This document shows positions 18,928 through 27,641 of a stretch of 64,000 bases of DNA, piece by piece (the stretch's first letter is position 1; each line of letters begins with the position of its first letter). The stretch spans positions 124,001-188,000 of the forward strand of contig NZ_MWWV01000003.1 in the NCBI RefSeq assembly GCF_002259645.1, read 5' to 3'. The stretch comes from Bifidobacterium tissieri. GTDB taxonomy: Bacteria > Actinomycetota > Actinomycetes > Actinomycetales > Bifidobacteriaceae. The translations under genes were made by a program, and so were the position numbers. The notes under the pieces are model-generated. The model worked only from the letters and a program-made list of their open reading frames with translations. It did no database searches and was not told the DNA's origin.

Positions 18928-20247
18928 ATGAACGTTAACGAATCCCTGAACACCGCAGCCGGCATTGCGCAGACCGGCACCCCGACCATGATCCGCCGCA
19001 CCTCGCCCGAAGTGCTCGCACCGGCAGGCAACCTCAAGTCCTTCAAGGCCGCCATCGACTTCGGTGCCGACGCCGTCTACTGCTCAGGCAAGATGTTCGG
19101 CATGCGCTCCGCTCCCAAGAACCTTTCCCTCGAGGAGATCGCCGAGGCTCGCGACTACGCTCACGCCCGCGGCGCTCGCATCTACATCACCTGCAACATC
19201 CTGCCCCGCAACGAGGAGATCGCCGGCATCCGCGAATACATCGGCCAGCTTGCCGACATTGGTGTGGATGCGATCATTGTCACCGACATCGGCGTGATGA
19301 TGATGGCCCACCGCATCGCGCCGGACCTCGAACTGCACGTGAGTACCCAGGCGGGCGTGACCAACTGGCTCGCCGCGAACGAACTGCACGAACTCGGTGC
19401 CAAGCGCGTGGTCCTGGCCCGCGAGCTCAGCCTCGACACCGTGCGCGGCATTCGCGCCAACGTGCCTGCTGATCTCGACATCGAGGCGTTCGTGCACGGA
19501 TCGATGTGCATGGCGTTCTCCGGCCGCTGCCTGATCTCCAACTATCTGACCGGACGCGACGGCAACCACGGCGAATGCGCACAGCCCTGCCGCTGGAAGT
19601 ACCATCTGGTGGAGGAGAAGCGCCCCGGCCAGTACTTCCCGATCGAGGAGACCGACAAGGGCTCCTACATCTTCAACTCACAGGACATGTGCATGCTCGA
19701 ACACGTGGGCGACGTGATCGACGCCGGCGTGACCAGCCTCAAAATCGAGGGCCGCGCCAAAAGCGTCTACTACATCTCCGCCATGACCAACGCCTACAAG
19801 TGCGCGGTCAATCTGTGCCTGGAAGCCGACGATCCGCGTGACGTCGTACTCCCCGAATGGCTGCGCGCAGAACCGTACAAGGTCTCGCACCGCGACTACA
19901 GCACTGGATTCTGGTACCCCGAACACAAGGTCACCCAGAACGCCGACCGCAACGGCTACTACCGCGACTGGGTGCTCGTGGGCGAGACCCGCGGCTGGGC
20001 GGACGGCCGACTCACGTTCATGGGACACAACAAGATCACGCCCGGCCAGACCGTGGAGATCCTGCGTCCCGGCGAGCCCCCGGTACGCATCGAATCGGCC
20101 GACGACTCGTTCCTCGACGCGGACGGCGTGCCCGTCGCCGCGGCCGCATACCCCACGCGCACGTTCTCCATGGCCTGCCCCGAGCCTGTGGCCGACGGAC
20201 TGATGATGCGCTCGCCCGCACCCAACCGCACACTCAAGGCCGAATGA
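18928..20247 (+). CDS. trhP: U32 peptidase-family tRNA hydroxylation protein (TrhP type)
   Basis: 439 residues. It resembles E. coli TrhP/YegQ, which acts in prephenate-dependent 5-hydroxylation of tRNA uridine 34. Motifs: PEVLAPAGNLKSFKAAIDFGADAVY at the start; the U32 signature EAFVHGSMC; and Cys residues in SGRC and GECAQPCRW that can hold an iron-sulphur cluster. The length fits TrhP rather than the longer RlhA. There is no ribosome site: TAGACT (18912-18917) sits 10 nt before ATG 18928, so the message is probably leaderless. ATG 18919, in frame, would fall too close to the -10 box. Confidence 0.85.
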   Translation: MNVNESLNTAAGIAQTGTPTMIRRTSPEVLAPAGNLKSFKAAIDFGADAVYCSGKMFGMRSAPKNLSLEEIAEARDYAHARGARIYITCNILPRNEEIAGIREYIGQLADIGVDAIIVTDIGVMMMAHRIAPDLELHVSTQAGVTNWLAANELHELGAKRVVLARELSLDTVRGIRANVPADLDIEAFVHGSMCMAFSGRCLISNYLTGRDGNHGECAQPCRWKYHLVEEKRPGQYFPIEETDKGSYIFNSQDMCMLEHVGDVIDAGVTSLKIEGRAKSVYYISAMTNAYKCAVNLCLEADDPRDVVLPEWLRAEPYKVSHRDYSTGFWYPEHKVTQNADRNGYYRDWVLVGETRGWADGRLTFMGHNKITPGQTVEILRPGEPPVRIESADDSFLDADGVPVAAAAYPTRTFSMACPEPVADGLMMRSPAPNRTLKAE

Positions 20248-20362
20248 TCGGAACGCGCGGAATGATCGGAACGTTCGAATAATCGGCACGCGCGATCGCA
20301 ACGATCACAGAGCGCACATGATCGAACACAGATCGAATGCAAAGGACTAGCAAGGACCAACA

Positions 20363-21358
20363 ATGCCTAACGACAACACCAACTACGACAACGAAATCCT
20401 CAACAGCAACGCCATCCCCAGCCACGACAAGAACGGTCGCCCCATCCCCGTGACCATCCCGATCCAACTCGCCCCCGGCATCAAGGTGGTGTACACCACG
20501 CGTCTCGGCGGCGTCTCCACGGGCGACTGGGCCGGACTCAATCTCGGCGGACGCGGCGGCGACGATCCCGCGCACGTGGTCGCCAACCGCCAGGCGCTTG
20601 CCGACGAGCTTGGCGTGAAACTCTCCCTGATCGGTCAGGTGCACTCCGGCATCGCCGTGGACACTGACGAACTCTGGGAGGAAAACGCCCCCTACGGTTT
20701 CGACGCGTCCGGCACCGCACTGCCCGACGGCACCGAAGCCCGCCGTGTGGAGGCAGACGGACAGGTGACCAACCAGCGCGGCGTAGCCCTCGGCATGTTC
20801 GCTGCGGACTGCCTGCCCGTGCTGTTCGCCGACCCCGAATCCGGTGTGATCGGCGCGGCTCACTGCGGCCGTCGCGGACTGCAGAGCGGTGTGATCGGCG
20901 CCACCGTGGACCTCATGGTGGCCAAAGGTGCCAAGCGCGAATCCATCGTCGCCACGCTCGGCCCATGCATCTGCGGCGACTGCTACGAAGTGGGCGATGA
21001 GATCGCTGAGGACTTCCAGAACCGCTTCCCGCTCACGCGCACCGTCACACGATTCGGCGGTGCCGGCGTGGATCTCAACGAAGCCGCGATGATCGACCTC
21101 GCATTCGCCGGCGTGACCAAGGTCGGCCAGTCCATGCCGCGCGTGAACGCCGCCACCCAGTACCTCGATGCCGACGAGGAGCTCGCCGAGCTGTGCCGTA
21201 CCGACGGCGAAGGCCCCGAGTCCCTGCATGAGCGCCTCGAACAGATCCGTCACAGCATGTGCACGCTCGAGAACCCGCTGTGGTACTCGCATCGCCGCGC
21301 CGCGCTCGCCGGCAAGAGCCACGAAGGTCGCCTCCTCGCCCTGATCGTCCGCGAGTAA
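20363..21358 (+). CDS. YfiH/LACC1-family protein (multicopper-type purine nucleoside phosphorylase fold)
   Basis: 331 residues. Bacterial YfiH/YlmD proteins cleave purine nucleosides and have been linked to peptidoglycan editing. Family motifs: YTTRLGGVSTG at the start, IGQVHSG with a metal His, ADCLPVLF with Cys, AAHCGRRGLQSGV with the second His, and GPCICGDCYEVG. The usual HxGW is HCGR here. The N-terminal ~25 residues (Asn-rich) are extra. Start ATG 20363 has only a weak AAGGACC-like site. It follows trhP on the same strand with a 115-bp gap. Confidence 0.8.
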   Translation: MPNDNTNYDNEILNSNAIPSHDKNGRPIPVTIPIQLAPGIKVVYTTRLGGVSTGDWAGLNLGGRGGDDPAHVVANRQALADELGVKLSLIGQVHSGIAVDTDELWEENAPYGFDASGTALPDGTEARRVEADGQVTNQRGVALGMFAADCLPVLFADPESGVIGAAHCGRRGLQSGVIGATVDLMVAKGAKRESIVATLGPCICGDCYEVGDEIAEDFQNRFPLTRTVTRFGGAGVDLNEAAMIDLAFAGVTKVGQSMPRVNAATQYLDADEELAELCRTDGEGPESLHERLEQIRHSMCTLENPLWYSHRRAALAGKSHEGRLLALIVRE

Positions 21359-21553
21359 CCAAACCCGCTCCGCTCCACACCGAGCGCACGCCGCACCGTC
21401 CCGTAGCGTCACTTCCACGAGTGCGGGAATTCCCGAACCGCAGCATGAATAAAACACGGCGAACCCGTAGCGCCCGTACACGCGACGTGAAAGATTCGGG
21501 CAGTTGTCGATGGGCGGGCGCGGCATCCCCCCGAAGCGGCTACGGTGGTGCCC

Positions 21554-22516
21554 ATGTGTGAGAAGAGCGATGTTACCCAGAACGATCCGACTGTCGACTC
21601 CGCTGTCGACCCGACCGTCAGTGTGAATGCCGATCCGGCCGCCACAGCAGCAGTGCAGTCGGCAGCAGCAGTGCAGTCGGCACAGTCCGTGCATCCCGAA
21701 CAGTCCACCCCGCTGCCCACCGATGTCCCTGTGGTGGCCGTCGTGCTGGCCGCGGGATTCGGCACCCGCTTCGACCCCGACAACCCCAAGCAGCTCGTGT
21801 CGGTGGGTGGCAAGGAGATCGTCCTGTGGTCCATCGAGGCGTTCGAGCACAATCCGCTGGTCTCCGACATCATCGTCGTGGTCAATCCGCGTGTGCACGA
21901 GCAGGTGGAGAGTCTGATCGTCAACAATGGCATGAGCAAGGTGCGCATGGTGATCGAAGGCGGTGCCGAACGTTCCGACAGCACGCAGATCGCATTGCAG
22001 ACGCTTGCCGACGCCGGCATCCCCGACGATGCGAAGGTGCTGATCCACGACGCCGTGCGACCGTTCGTCGAACAGTCCGCCATCCGCGGCTGCATCGAGA
22101 CGCTCAACCAGTTCCGTGCCGCCACCGTGGCCGTGCCCTCCACCGACACCGTGCTGCTGACGCAGGATCTCGGTGACCGCAAGATCATCTCCTCGGTGCC
22201 CGAACGTCCTGACACGTTCCGCGCGCAGACTCCGCAGGCGTTCCGTTTCTCCACGATCCGCGAGGCGTACGCCAAGGCGGTGGGTGATCCCGACTTCCAT
22301 CCCACCGACGACACCCGTGTGGTGGTCGACTATCTGCCCGGCACTCCGGTGGCCATCGTGGCCGGTGCCGATACGAATCTCAAGATCACCACACTCGCCG
22401 ACATTCCCGTGGCGGAGAACATCGCCGCGAATCTGACGCAGGGCATGTCGAAGGAGGAGGCTCGCGCCCGTATGCATGCCATGCTGTCTGGCGCGCTCGA
22501 CCAGATGCGTCGATAA
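21554..22516 (+). CDS. ispD: 2-C-methyl-D-erythritol 4-phosphate cytidylyltransferase
   Basis: 320 residues; the IspD core (about 230-260) is preceded by ~55 low-complexity Ala/Val/Ser/Pro residues. It makes CDP-ME in the MEP isoprenoid pathway. Motifs: VVLAAGFGTRF with PKQL downstream (nucleotide loop), HDAVRPF, PSTDTV, RAQTPQAFRF and TDDTRVV. There is no ribosome site; TACGGT (21541-21546) lies 7 nt before ATG 21554, so a leaderless start is likely. No ispF is adjacent. Confidence 0.9.
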   Translation: MCEKSDVTQNDPTVDSAVDPTVSVNADPAATAAVQSAAAVQSAQSVHPEQSTPLPTDVPVVAVVLAAGFGTRFDPDNPKQLVSVGGKEIVLWSIEAFEHNPLVSDIIVVVNPRVHEQVESLIVNNGMSKVRMVIEGGAERSDSTQIALQTLADAGIPDDAKVLIHDAVRPFVEQSAIRGCIETLNQFRAATVAVPSTDTVLLTQDLGDRKIISSVPERPDTFRAQTPQAFRFSTIREAYAKAVGDPDFHPTDDTRVVVDYLPGTPVAIVAGADTNLKITTLADIPVAENIAANLTQGMSKEEARARMHAMLSGALDQMRR

Positions 22517-22573
22517 GCGGTCACCCCTACAACGTCACCCAACGTCAGCCCTACAGCACTTACACTAGGAATC

Positions 22574-23233
22574 ATGCAAGAGTTCAACGTCGTCATTTCC
22601 GGATTCGACCATTACGAGGACATCGACACCAACCCTTCGGCCGAAGTGTGCGCGGCGCTGGAATCACGTGGCGTTGAGCCGTCCGAAGACAGTGCCGGCA
22701 TCGTGCACATCAACGTCACATCCGTGTTGATTCCGTTGAGTTTCCAGAATGCGTGGCCAACGCTGCGTGACGCGATCGATCGTGTGCATCCGGACATGGT
22801 GCTTGCCACCGGACTCAAGACGCATGCGCATTCCGTGGCATTGGAACGCTGCGCCACCAATCTGATCGACGCATCGCGGCCTGATGCGGACAATATTCAG
22901 CCGCGTCGTGCGCCCATCGATCCGGATGGGCCGGCCGCCTACTGGACACGTCTGCCGTTGCGTACGATCCTGCATGATTTTGCCGAGCAAAACATTCCCG
23001 CCACATTGAGTTCCGATGCGGGCACGTTCGTATGCAATTCGTTGTTCTATCGTCTGCTGGACTGGAATTCCATGCAGTCGACGGCGTTGTCCGGATTCCT
23101 GAGCTTCCCCAAGATGAATGATGGTGGCAAGTACGGTTCGGGACTGTCGTTGGAGCAGATGATTGCCGCAGCGCAGGACGTGATCCGTGCCACCGCGGAC
23201 TATGCGATCCACCCGGTTTCCGACGAGATCTGA
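22574..23233 (+). CDS. pcp: Pyroglutamyl-peptidase I-like protein lacking the catalytic His
   Basis: 219 residues, the family length. Pcp enzymes remove N-terminal pyroglutamate using a Cys-His-Glu triad. The Cys is kept (Cys154 in GTFVCNSLFYR) and so is the Glu (Glu91 in ALERCATN). Where the family reads GFIHVP, this protein reads GFLSFP, with Ser177 in place of His. It may therefore be inactive or altered in function; this is read directly from the sequence. TACACT (22561-22566) lies 7 nt before ATG 22574 and there is no ribosome site, so the transcript is probably leaderless. Confidence 0.82.
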   Translation: MQEFNVVISGFDHYEDIDTNPSAEVCAALESRGVEPSEDSAGIVHINVTSVLIPLSFQNAWPTLRDAIDRVHPDMVLATGLKTHAHSVALERCATNLIDASRPDADNIQPRRAPIDPDGPAAYWTRLPLRTILHDFAEQNIPATLSSDAGTFVCNSLFYRLLDWNSMQSTALSGFLSFPKMNDGGKYGSGLSLEQMIAAAQDVIRATADYAIHPVSDEI

Positions 23234-23290
23234 ACCGTGATCTGAGACGAACACCGTTTGTACTCAGCTCGCACCACCATGCATGATCAC

Positions 23291-23322
23291 GACGATCGGA
23301 TTGTCCTCCGGTCGTCTTTTTT
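23291..23322 (+). terminator. Terminator after the pcp-like gene
   Basis: 10-bp stem GACGATCGGA / TCCGGTCGTC (one G-T pair) followed by six T. Confidence 0.85.
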
Positions 23323-23528
23323 CGTTACGTCATTCTCCACGTTTTGCATACGGATCAGCGGCTTTTCATCATGCTTCGAACAGCCTGTGATGACTGTGTG
23401 TGACATCTGTGCCAAGTATGAGCTGCTGCGGCGCGGCAGAGCGATGCGTGCGCTAAAGTTCCAAGCAGTCGGGGGCGAATCATGCTCCCGTGCAATCGAT
23501 CGAAGGTAGTGGCAAGGCAGGAGCTGTT

Positions 23529-25028
23529 ATGGCAGAGGAATTCCCCGTCGTTCTGCGTGGGTATGACAAGGAGCGGGTCGATCAGGCGATGGCCGGCATG
23601 CGTGAGAACACCGAACGCATGCGTGAGCAGATCAAGGCGTACGATCAGCGCATTTTGCAGTTGGAGGCCGAACTGCGCGAGGAGAAGTCCCGCAAGGCCG
23701 CTCCCCAGAAGAACTCCTTCGCATCGTTGGGCGCCTCCGCCCAGCAGCTGCTCGCCTCCGCTGAGCAGACCAGCCGTGAACTGCTCGACCGTGCCAAGCA
23801 GGACGCGGCCCGCATTCGCAAGACGGCTCAGGAAAAGGCCGACACCATGCTCAACAACGCGTCGATCGATGCCGCGCAGGTGCAGGATGACGCCAAGGCC
23901 GAAGCCGAGGCGATGACCTCCAAGGCCCGCACCGAAGCCGACACGATCCTCGCTTCCGCCAAGCAGACCGCGCAGCAGCTCAGGTCCGTGTCCGAGAAGC
24001 GCGCCGCCGAACAGCATGAGACCCTGCAGCTCGAACTTGCCGCCGCGCGTTCCGATCAGGAGAAGCAGCTTGCCGCCGAGAAGGCCGCGCATGAGCGTAC
24101 GCTCGCCGAGCAGCGCACTGAGCTGACCCGTGAGATCGCGGAGCAGCGCAAGATCGCCGACGAGGAGATCGCCAAGAAGAAGGCAGAGTCCGACGACCGT
24201 ATTCAGAGGGCGCTGGATCAGGCCAATGTCCGCCTCAACGAGATGCGTGATCAGGCAGGCAAGATGCTGTCCGACGCCAAGCGCCAGTCCGGCGAGATCC
24301 TCGAGAAGGCGAAGGCCGAGGCCCGTCGCATCACCGACGCCGCCGATGTCGAGCGCGCCGACAAGCTCGCCAAGGTGGGTGCCGAGGTCGAACAGATCCG
24401 CAAGGACATCGCCGCTCAGCAGGATGAGGCCACCGCGAAGGTGAAGGAAGTGCTCGCCAACGTCAAGGAGCGCAGCGAGCAGGCCCGTCGCGAGGCCGAC
24501 GAGCTGCTGGAACAGGCCAAGAAGGCCCGTTCCCAGGCCGACGATTACTCCGCGGTCAAGCACGACGAGGCCGACAAGCAAAGCAAGGCGCTGATCGACG
24601 AGGCCACTCGCAAGGCCGAGGCGCAGGTGGAGCAGCGTCGTCAGGCCGCCGAGAAGGAGATCAACGGTCTGCAGGAGCACATCACCGCACTGCAGAACCG
24701 TGAGGCGTCCATCACGGCTCGTGTGGATGAGCTGCGTTCGATCTTCGCTGACGCGTTCGGATTCGGTGGCGTGGCCGGTGCCGCGGCCGGGGTGTTTGGC
24801 GCAGCCAACGCCGAGAAGGCCGTTGTCGAGGATGCGAAGAACGTCGCAGCCGCTGCTGCGGAGGATGCCGCCGCCGCTGCGGATGAGGCCAAGCTGTCCA
24901 GTGCCAAGGGCGAGGCTCCGGATGTGCCCGTGGCCAACGCGGTGGCCGACCCCGTGGTCGCCGATGAACCGACCGAGCCCGCCAAGCCGTCCGCGGCAGG
25001 GAACGCAGGAAACGAAGGGAACCGCTGA
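23529..25028 (+). CDS. DivIVA-like coiled-coil protein
   Basis: 499 residues. The N-terminus FPVVLRGYDKERVDQAM resembles the DivIVA membrane-targeting segment. From about residue 20 to 420 it is nearly continuous coiled coil rich in Glu, Ala, Lys and Arg (AEREEKS, AQEKADTML, RKDIAAQQDEATAKV). The C-terminal 80 residues are Ala-rich with a glycine segment (FGFGGVAGAAAGVFG). Such proteins organise cell poles, division or cell-wall growth in actinobacteria; the specific role is unknown. ATG 23529 follows AGGCAGGAG at 5 nt. Its stop codon overlaps the pepC start (TGATG), so the two are likely translated together. Confidence 0.75.
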   Translation: MAEEFPVVLRGYDKERVDQAMAGMRENTERMREQIKAYDQRILQLEAELREEKSRKAAPQKNSFASLGASAQQLLASAEQTSRELLDRAKQDAARIRKTAQEKADTMLNNASIDAAQVQDDAKAEAEAMTSKARTEADTILASAKQTAQQLRSVSEKRAAEQHETLQLELAAARSDQEKQLAAEKAAHERTLAEQRTELTREIAEQRKIADEEIAKKKAESDDRIQRALDQANVRLNEMRDQAGKMLSDAKRQSGEILEKAKAEARRITDAADVERADKLAKVGAEVEQIRKDIAAQQDEATAKVKEVLANVKERSEQARREADELLEQAKKARSQADDYSAVKHDEADKQSKALIDEATRKAEAQVEQRRQAAEKEINGLQEHITALQNREASITARVDELRSIFADAFGFGGVAGAAAGVFGAANAEKAVVEDAKNVAAAAAEDAAAAADEAKLSSAKGEAPDVPVANAVADPVVADEPTEPAKPSAAGNAGNEGNR

Positions 25029-26398
25029 TGACCGCAGAAACTGCAACCGCGACTTCCGCAACCGCAACCGCTGATTTCACGCCGCTGTCCGACGCCCGTC
25101 TGGCCGAGTTGCGTGAGGGATTCGACTCCCGTGAGGCCAACCGCATCGCCATGAACGCGGTGACCGACGCCGGCATCGACAAGGTGGCCCGCAACTTCGA
25201 CCGCGCCCGTCTGATGCAGCGTCGCTTCTCCGTGACCGTGGATAATGGCAAGGTCACGTCTCAGGCACGTTCCGGCCGCTGCTGGCTGTTCAGCTCGCTC
25301 AATGTGGCGCGTTTCGTGGCGAAGAAGAACCTCGGCATCAAGGATTTCGAATTCTCGCAGAGCTACGCGATGTACTTCGACAAGCTGGAGCGCGTGAACT
25401 ACTTCATGCAGGACGTGGCCGCGCTGGTGGCCGCCGGCGAGCCGTCCGACTCCCGTCTGATGCAGCACCTGCTGCACGACGTGATGGGTGATGGCGGCCA
25501 GTGGACGATGGCGCTCAACGTGTACGTCAAGCATGGTGCCGTGCCCAAGGATCTGTTCCCGGAGACCGCGTCCAGCCAGAACACCGGTCAGATGAACACG
25601 AATCTGCGCGCGCTGCTGCGTGGTGCCGTGTGCAAGCTGTACGCCGGCGAGGATGCACAGTCGGTGATCGATGAGACGCTGGCCGCCGCGCATCGTATTC
25701 TGACGATCCACCTTGGTACGCCGCCCACCAGTTTCGATTGGGAGTGGACGGATGACGATGGCGAGTTCCACCGTGTGGGCGAGATCACGCCGGTCGAGTT
25801 CTGGCACAAGTACGTGGATGCCGGCCTTGAGGACTATGTATGCCTGGTCGACGATCCTCGTGCCGAGCATCCGAAGGGCGTGAAGATCGGCATCGAGCAT
25901 CTGGGCAACGTGGTGGGCGGTACGCCGACCGAGTACCTCAACGTGCCGGTGTCGTTCATGAAGGAGTGCGCTCGCAGGATCATGAGCGAGCAGGGCATTC
26001 CGGTGTGGTTCGGTGCCGACTGCCATCCCATGATGGATCGCGAAAACGGCGCATGGGCCACTGACCTGTTTGAATATGGTCGCGTGTATGACGTGGATTA
26101 TGCGATGGACAAGGAGGAGCGTGTGCGCTTCGCCGATTCCGCCATGAACCACGCGATGGCGTTCGTGGGCGTTGACGTGGCCGACGATGGCACGACCACG
26201 CGTCGCTGGCGTGTGGAGAACTCGTGGGGCGACAAGATCGCCGACAAGGGCTACTTCACGATGAGCGACGACTGGTTCAGCGAATACGTCTACGAGGTCG
26301 CCGTCCCCAAGTCCATGCTCCCCAAGGAATACCAGGAAGCCCTCACCACCCCCGCCCTTATGCTCCCCGCTTGGGACCCAATGGGCGCTTTGGCCTGA
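25028..26398 (+). CDS. pepC: Aminopeptidase C (bleomycin hydrolase family C1B)
   Basis: 456 residues, typical for PepC. It is a cytoplasmic cysteine aminopeptidase, usually a hexamer. Papain-like triad: Cys85 in SGRCWLFSSLN, His in MNHAMAFVGVDV, and Asn in VENSWGDKIADKGYF. Start ATG 25028 shares one base with the stop of the upstream coiled-coil gene; there is no separate ribosome site, which supports coupling. A hairpin at 26389-26420 (TTTGGCCTGACG and its complement) overlaps the stop codon. Confidence 0.95.
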   Translation: MTAETATATSATATADFTPLSDARLAELREGFDSREANRIAMNAVTDAGIDKVARNFDRARLMQRRFSVTVDNGKVTSQARSGRCWLFSSLNVARFVAKKNLGIKDFEFSQSYAMYFDKLERVNYFMQDVAALVAAGEPSDSRLMQHLLHDVMGDGGQWTMALNVYVKHGAVPKDLFPETASSQNTGQMNTNLRALLRGAVCKLYAGEDAQSVIDETLAAAHRILTIHLGTPPTSFDWEWTDDDGEFHRVGEITPVEFWHKYVDAGLEDYVCLVDDPRAEHPKGVKIGIEHLGNVVGGTPTEYLNVPVSFMKECARRIMSEQGIPVWFGADCHPMMDRENGAWATDLFEYGRVYDVDYAMDKEERVRFADSAMNHAMAFVGVDVADDGTTTRRWRVENSWGDKIADKGYFTMSDDWFSEYVYEVAVPKSMLPKEYQEALTTPALMLPAWDPMGALA

Positions 26399-26439
26399 CG
26401 GCCGCCGACGTCAGGCCAAACGAGGAAAGCGTTAAGCGT

Positions 26440-26625
26440 GACAGTCCGGTGGACTGTCACGTAGCTTTCCCGCGGTGGGTTGCCGACGCAACCCGCCGCA
26501 ACCGCTTTGGCCTGCTGTTTCCGCGGAGTGCGCGCTGGCCAATACGCGTGGAGGCGTAGGGAGACAGTCCGGTGGACTGTCGAGTAGCCGATTGCCGTCG
26601 CAACCCTTTGGGGTCCACTGTTTTC
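26440..26625. repeat. Two copies of a 19-bp palindrome with a shared tail (family C)
   Basis: GACAGTCCGGTGGACTGTC occurs at 26440-26458 and 26563-26581. Each is followed by a related segment (AGTAGC or CGTAGC, then GCAACC..TTTGG and CTGTTTT or CTGTTTC), suggesting a ~125-bp duplicated unit. A third copy with one changed base is at 48170-48188. Confidence 0.8.
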
Positions 26626-26926
26626 ACGAAATTCTTATCGACCAACACATACCAAGGCATGAAAATCTAGTCCTGCGAATCGTTGAGTAGCTCGCTCGTT
26701 ATCGTTGTGATCCGACATCTTCGGCATATCACTGTATCCTGCAGCACGCTCCTGCAACGACGTTATTGAACGCGTTCTTTCATTACTCTCGCCGGCTGTT
26801 GGCCGGACGACAGAGGCCGATAATAACAACATCAGTTACATTTAGAAAGACAGTCCCAGGACAATCCCCCGTACCCTTTCGGCATTGGCGAGAGGGTCTA
26901 TCGTGCGCGCGTCATGCCTTCGTATC
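26626..26926. other. Intergenic stretch without a supported gene
   Basis: AT-richer sequence between the two repeat families. It has only short unsupported frames and a small hairpin around GCCGGCTGTTGGCCGG near 26,790. Confidence 0.4.
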
Positions 26927-27349
26927 GTGGCAGAGAATGCAATATTGAGCACGTACAGCATTCTCTGCCACTGGCTGTGGCACAGAATCCACGGATGACG
27001 AATTGTTCCATTCTCTGCCATGGAAAACGGCATGAAATCGCGGATTATTGATCGATTTCTGGGTAATAACGGTCTATCCCATCCCTTGATGTCATGACGC
27101 TTGTGGCAGAGAAGCGTGATAGATCAATTTCGTGCATTCTCTGCCACATCGTCGTGGCAGAGAATACGAAAACAGGGTATTGCCGCATAATGTGGCAAGG
27201 AATCGTGGCAGAGAATGCAAAAATCAAGAGCATTGTCATTCTCTACCAAAGGCTGTGGCAGAGAATGGAAAAGTTGACAGTATCGTCGTTCGTTGCCACA
27301 GCCTGTGGCACAGAATCTCCAATACAGCCGATTGGTCGTTCGCTGCCAA
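26927..27349. repeat. Array of 45-bp palindromes, 50-bp period (family B)
   Basis: Well-formed units at 26927-26971, 26977-27021, 27103-27147, 27205-27249, 27255-27299 and 27305-27349, with a decayed one at 27154. The consensus left arm is GTGGCAGAGAATG and the right arm CATTCTCTGCCAC, around a variable ~19-nt loop. Spacers are 5-6 bp. Two inner positions (27027-27102) have decayed beyond recognition. Confidence 0.88.
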
Positions 27350-27485
27350 TCATCAGTACGCGATCGGGCGTATCGCATCGTCTCATATGAAAAATCTGCA
27401 GTGAGGACAGATGATGATGCAAGGAACGCATTGGTCCATCCTTGCAATCGTTCAATCAGCGGCCATAACAGTGCCCGATAAACAC

Positions 27486-27526
27486 GAAGGTGTCTGACTC
27501 GAAGCGTATACGAGTCAGACACCTTC
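27486..27526. terminator. Perfect 16-bp hairpin near the prs 3' end
   Basis: GAAGGTGTCTGACTCG and its exact complement flank a 9-nt loop. It lies 116 bp beyond the prs stop. No T-run is obvious, so it could be a terminator or an RNA-stabilising structure. Between it and prs are short ATCACGCATAAATGC-type repeats (about 27,595-27,655). Confidence 0.55.
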
Positions 27527-27641
27527 ATCATCGTGTGCCGTGTGCCGTGCGACGCACTTGATATCAGTCAGTAGCTAACCGCATCACACGCAACCACGCA
27601 TCACGCATAAATGCATCACACATAAATGCATCACACGCACA

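Noticed and set aside
17808-20247. Integration scar or att site near tRNA or exporter genes
   Set aside because: No integrase, no duplicated tRNA 3' end, and no composition shift was seen here or beside either tRNA.
26927-27349. CRISPR array
   Set aside because: The conserved part is a pair of inverted arms around a variable loop, spacers are 5 bp, and there are no cas genes.
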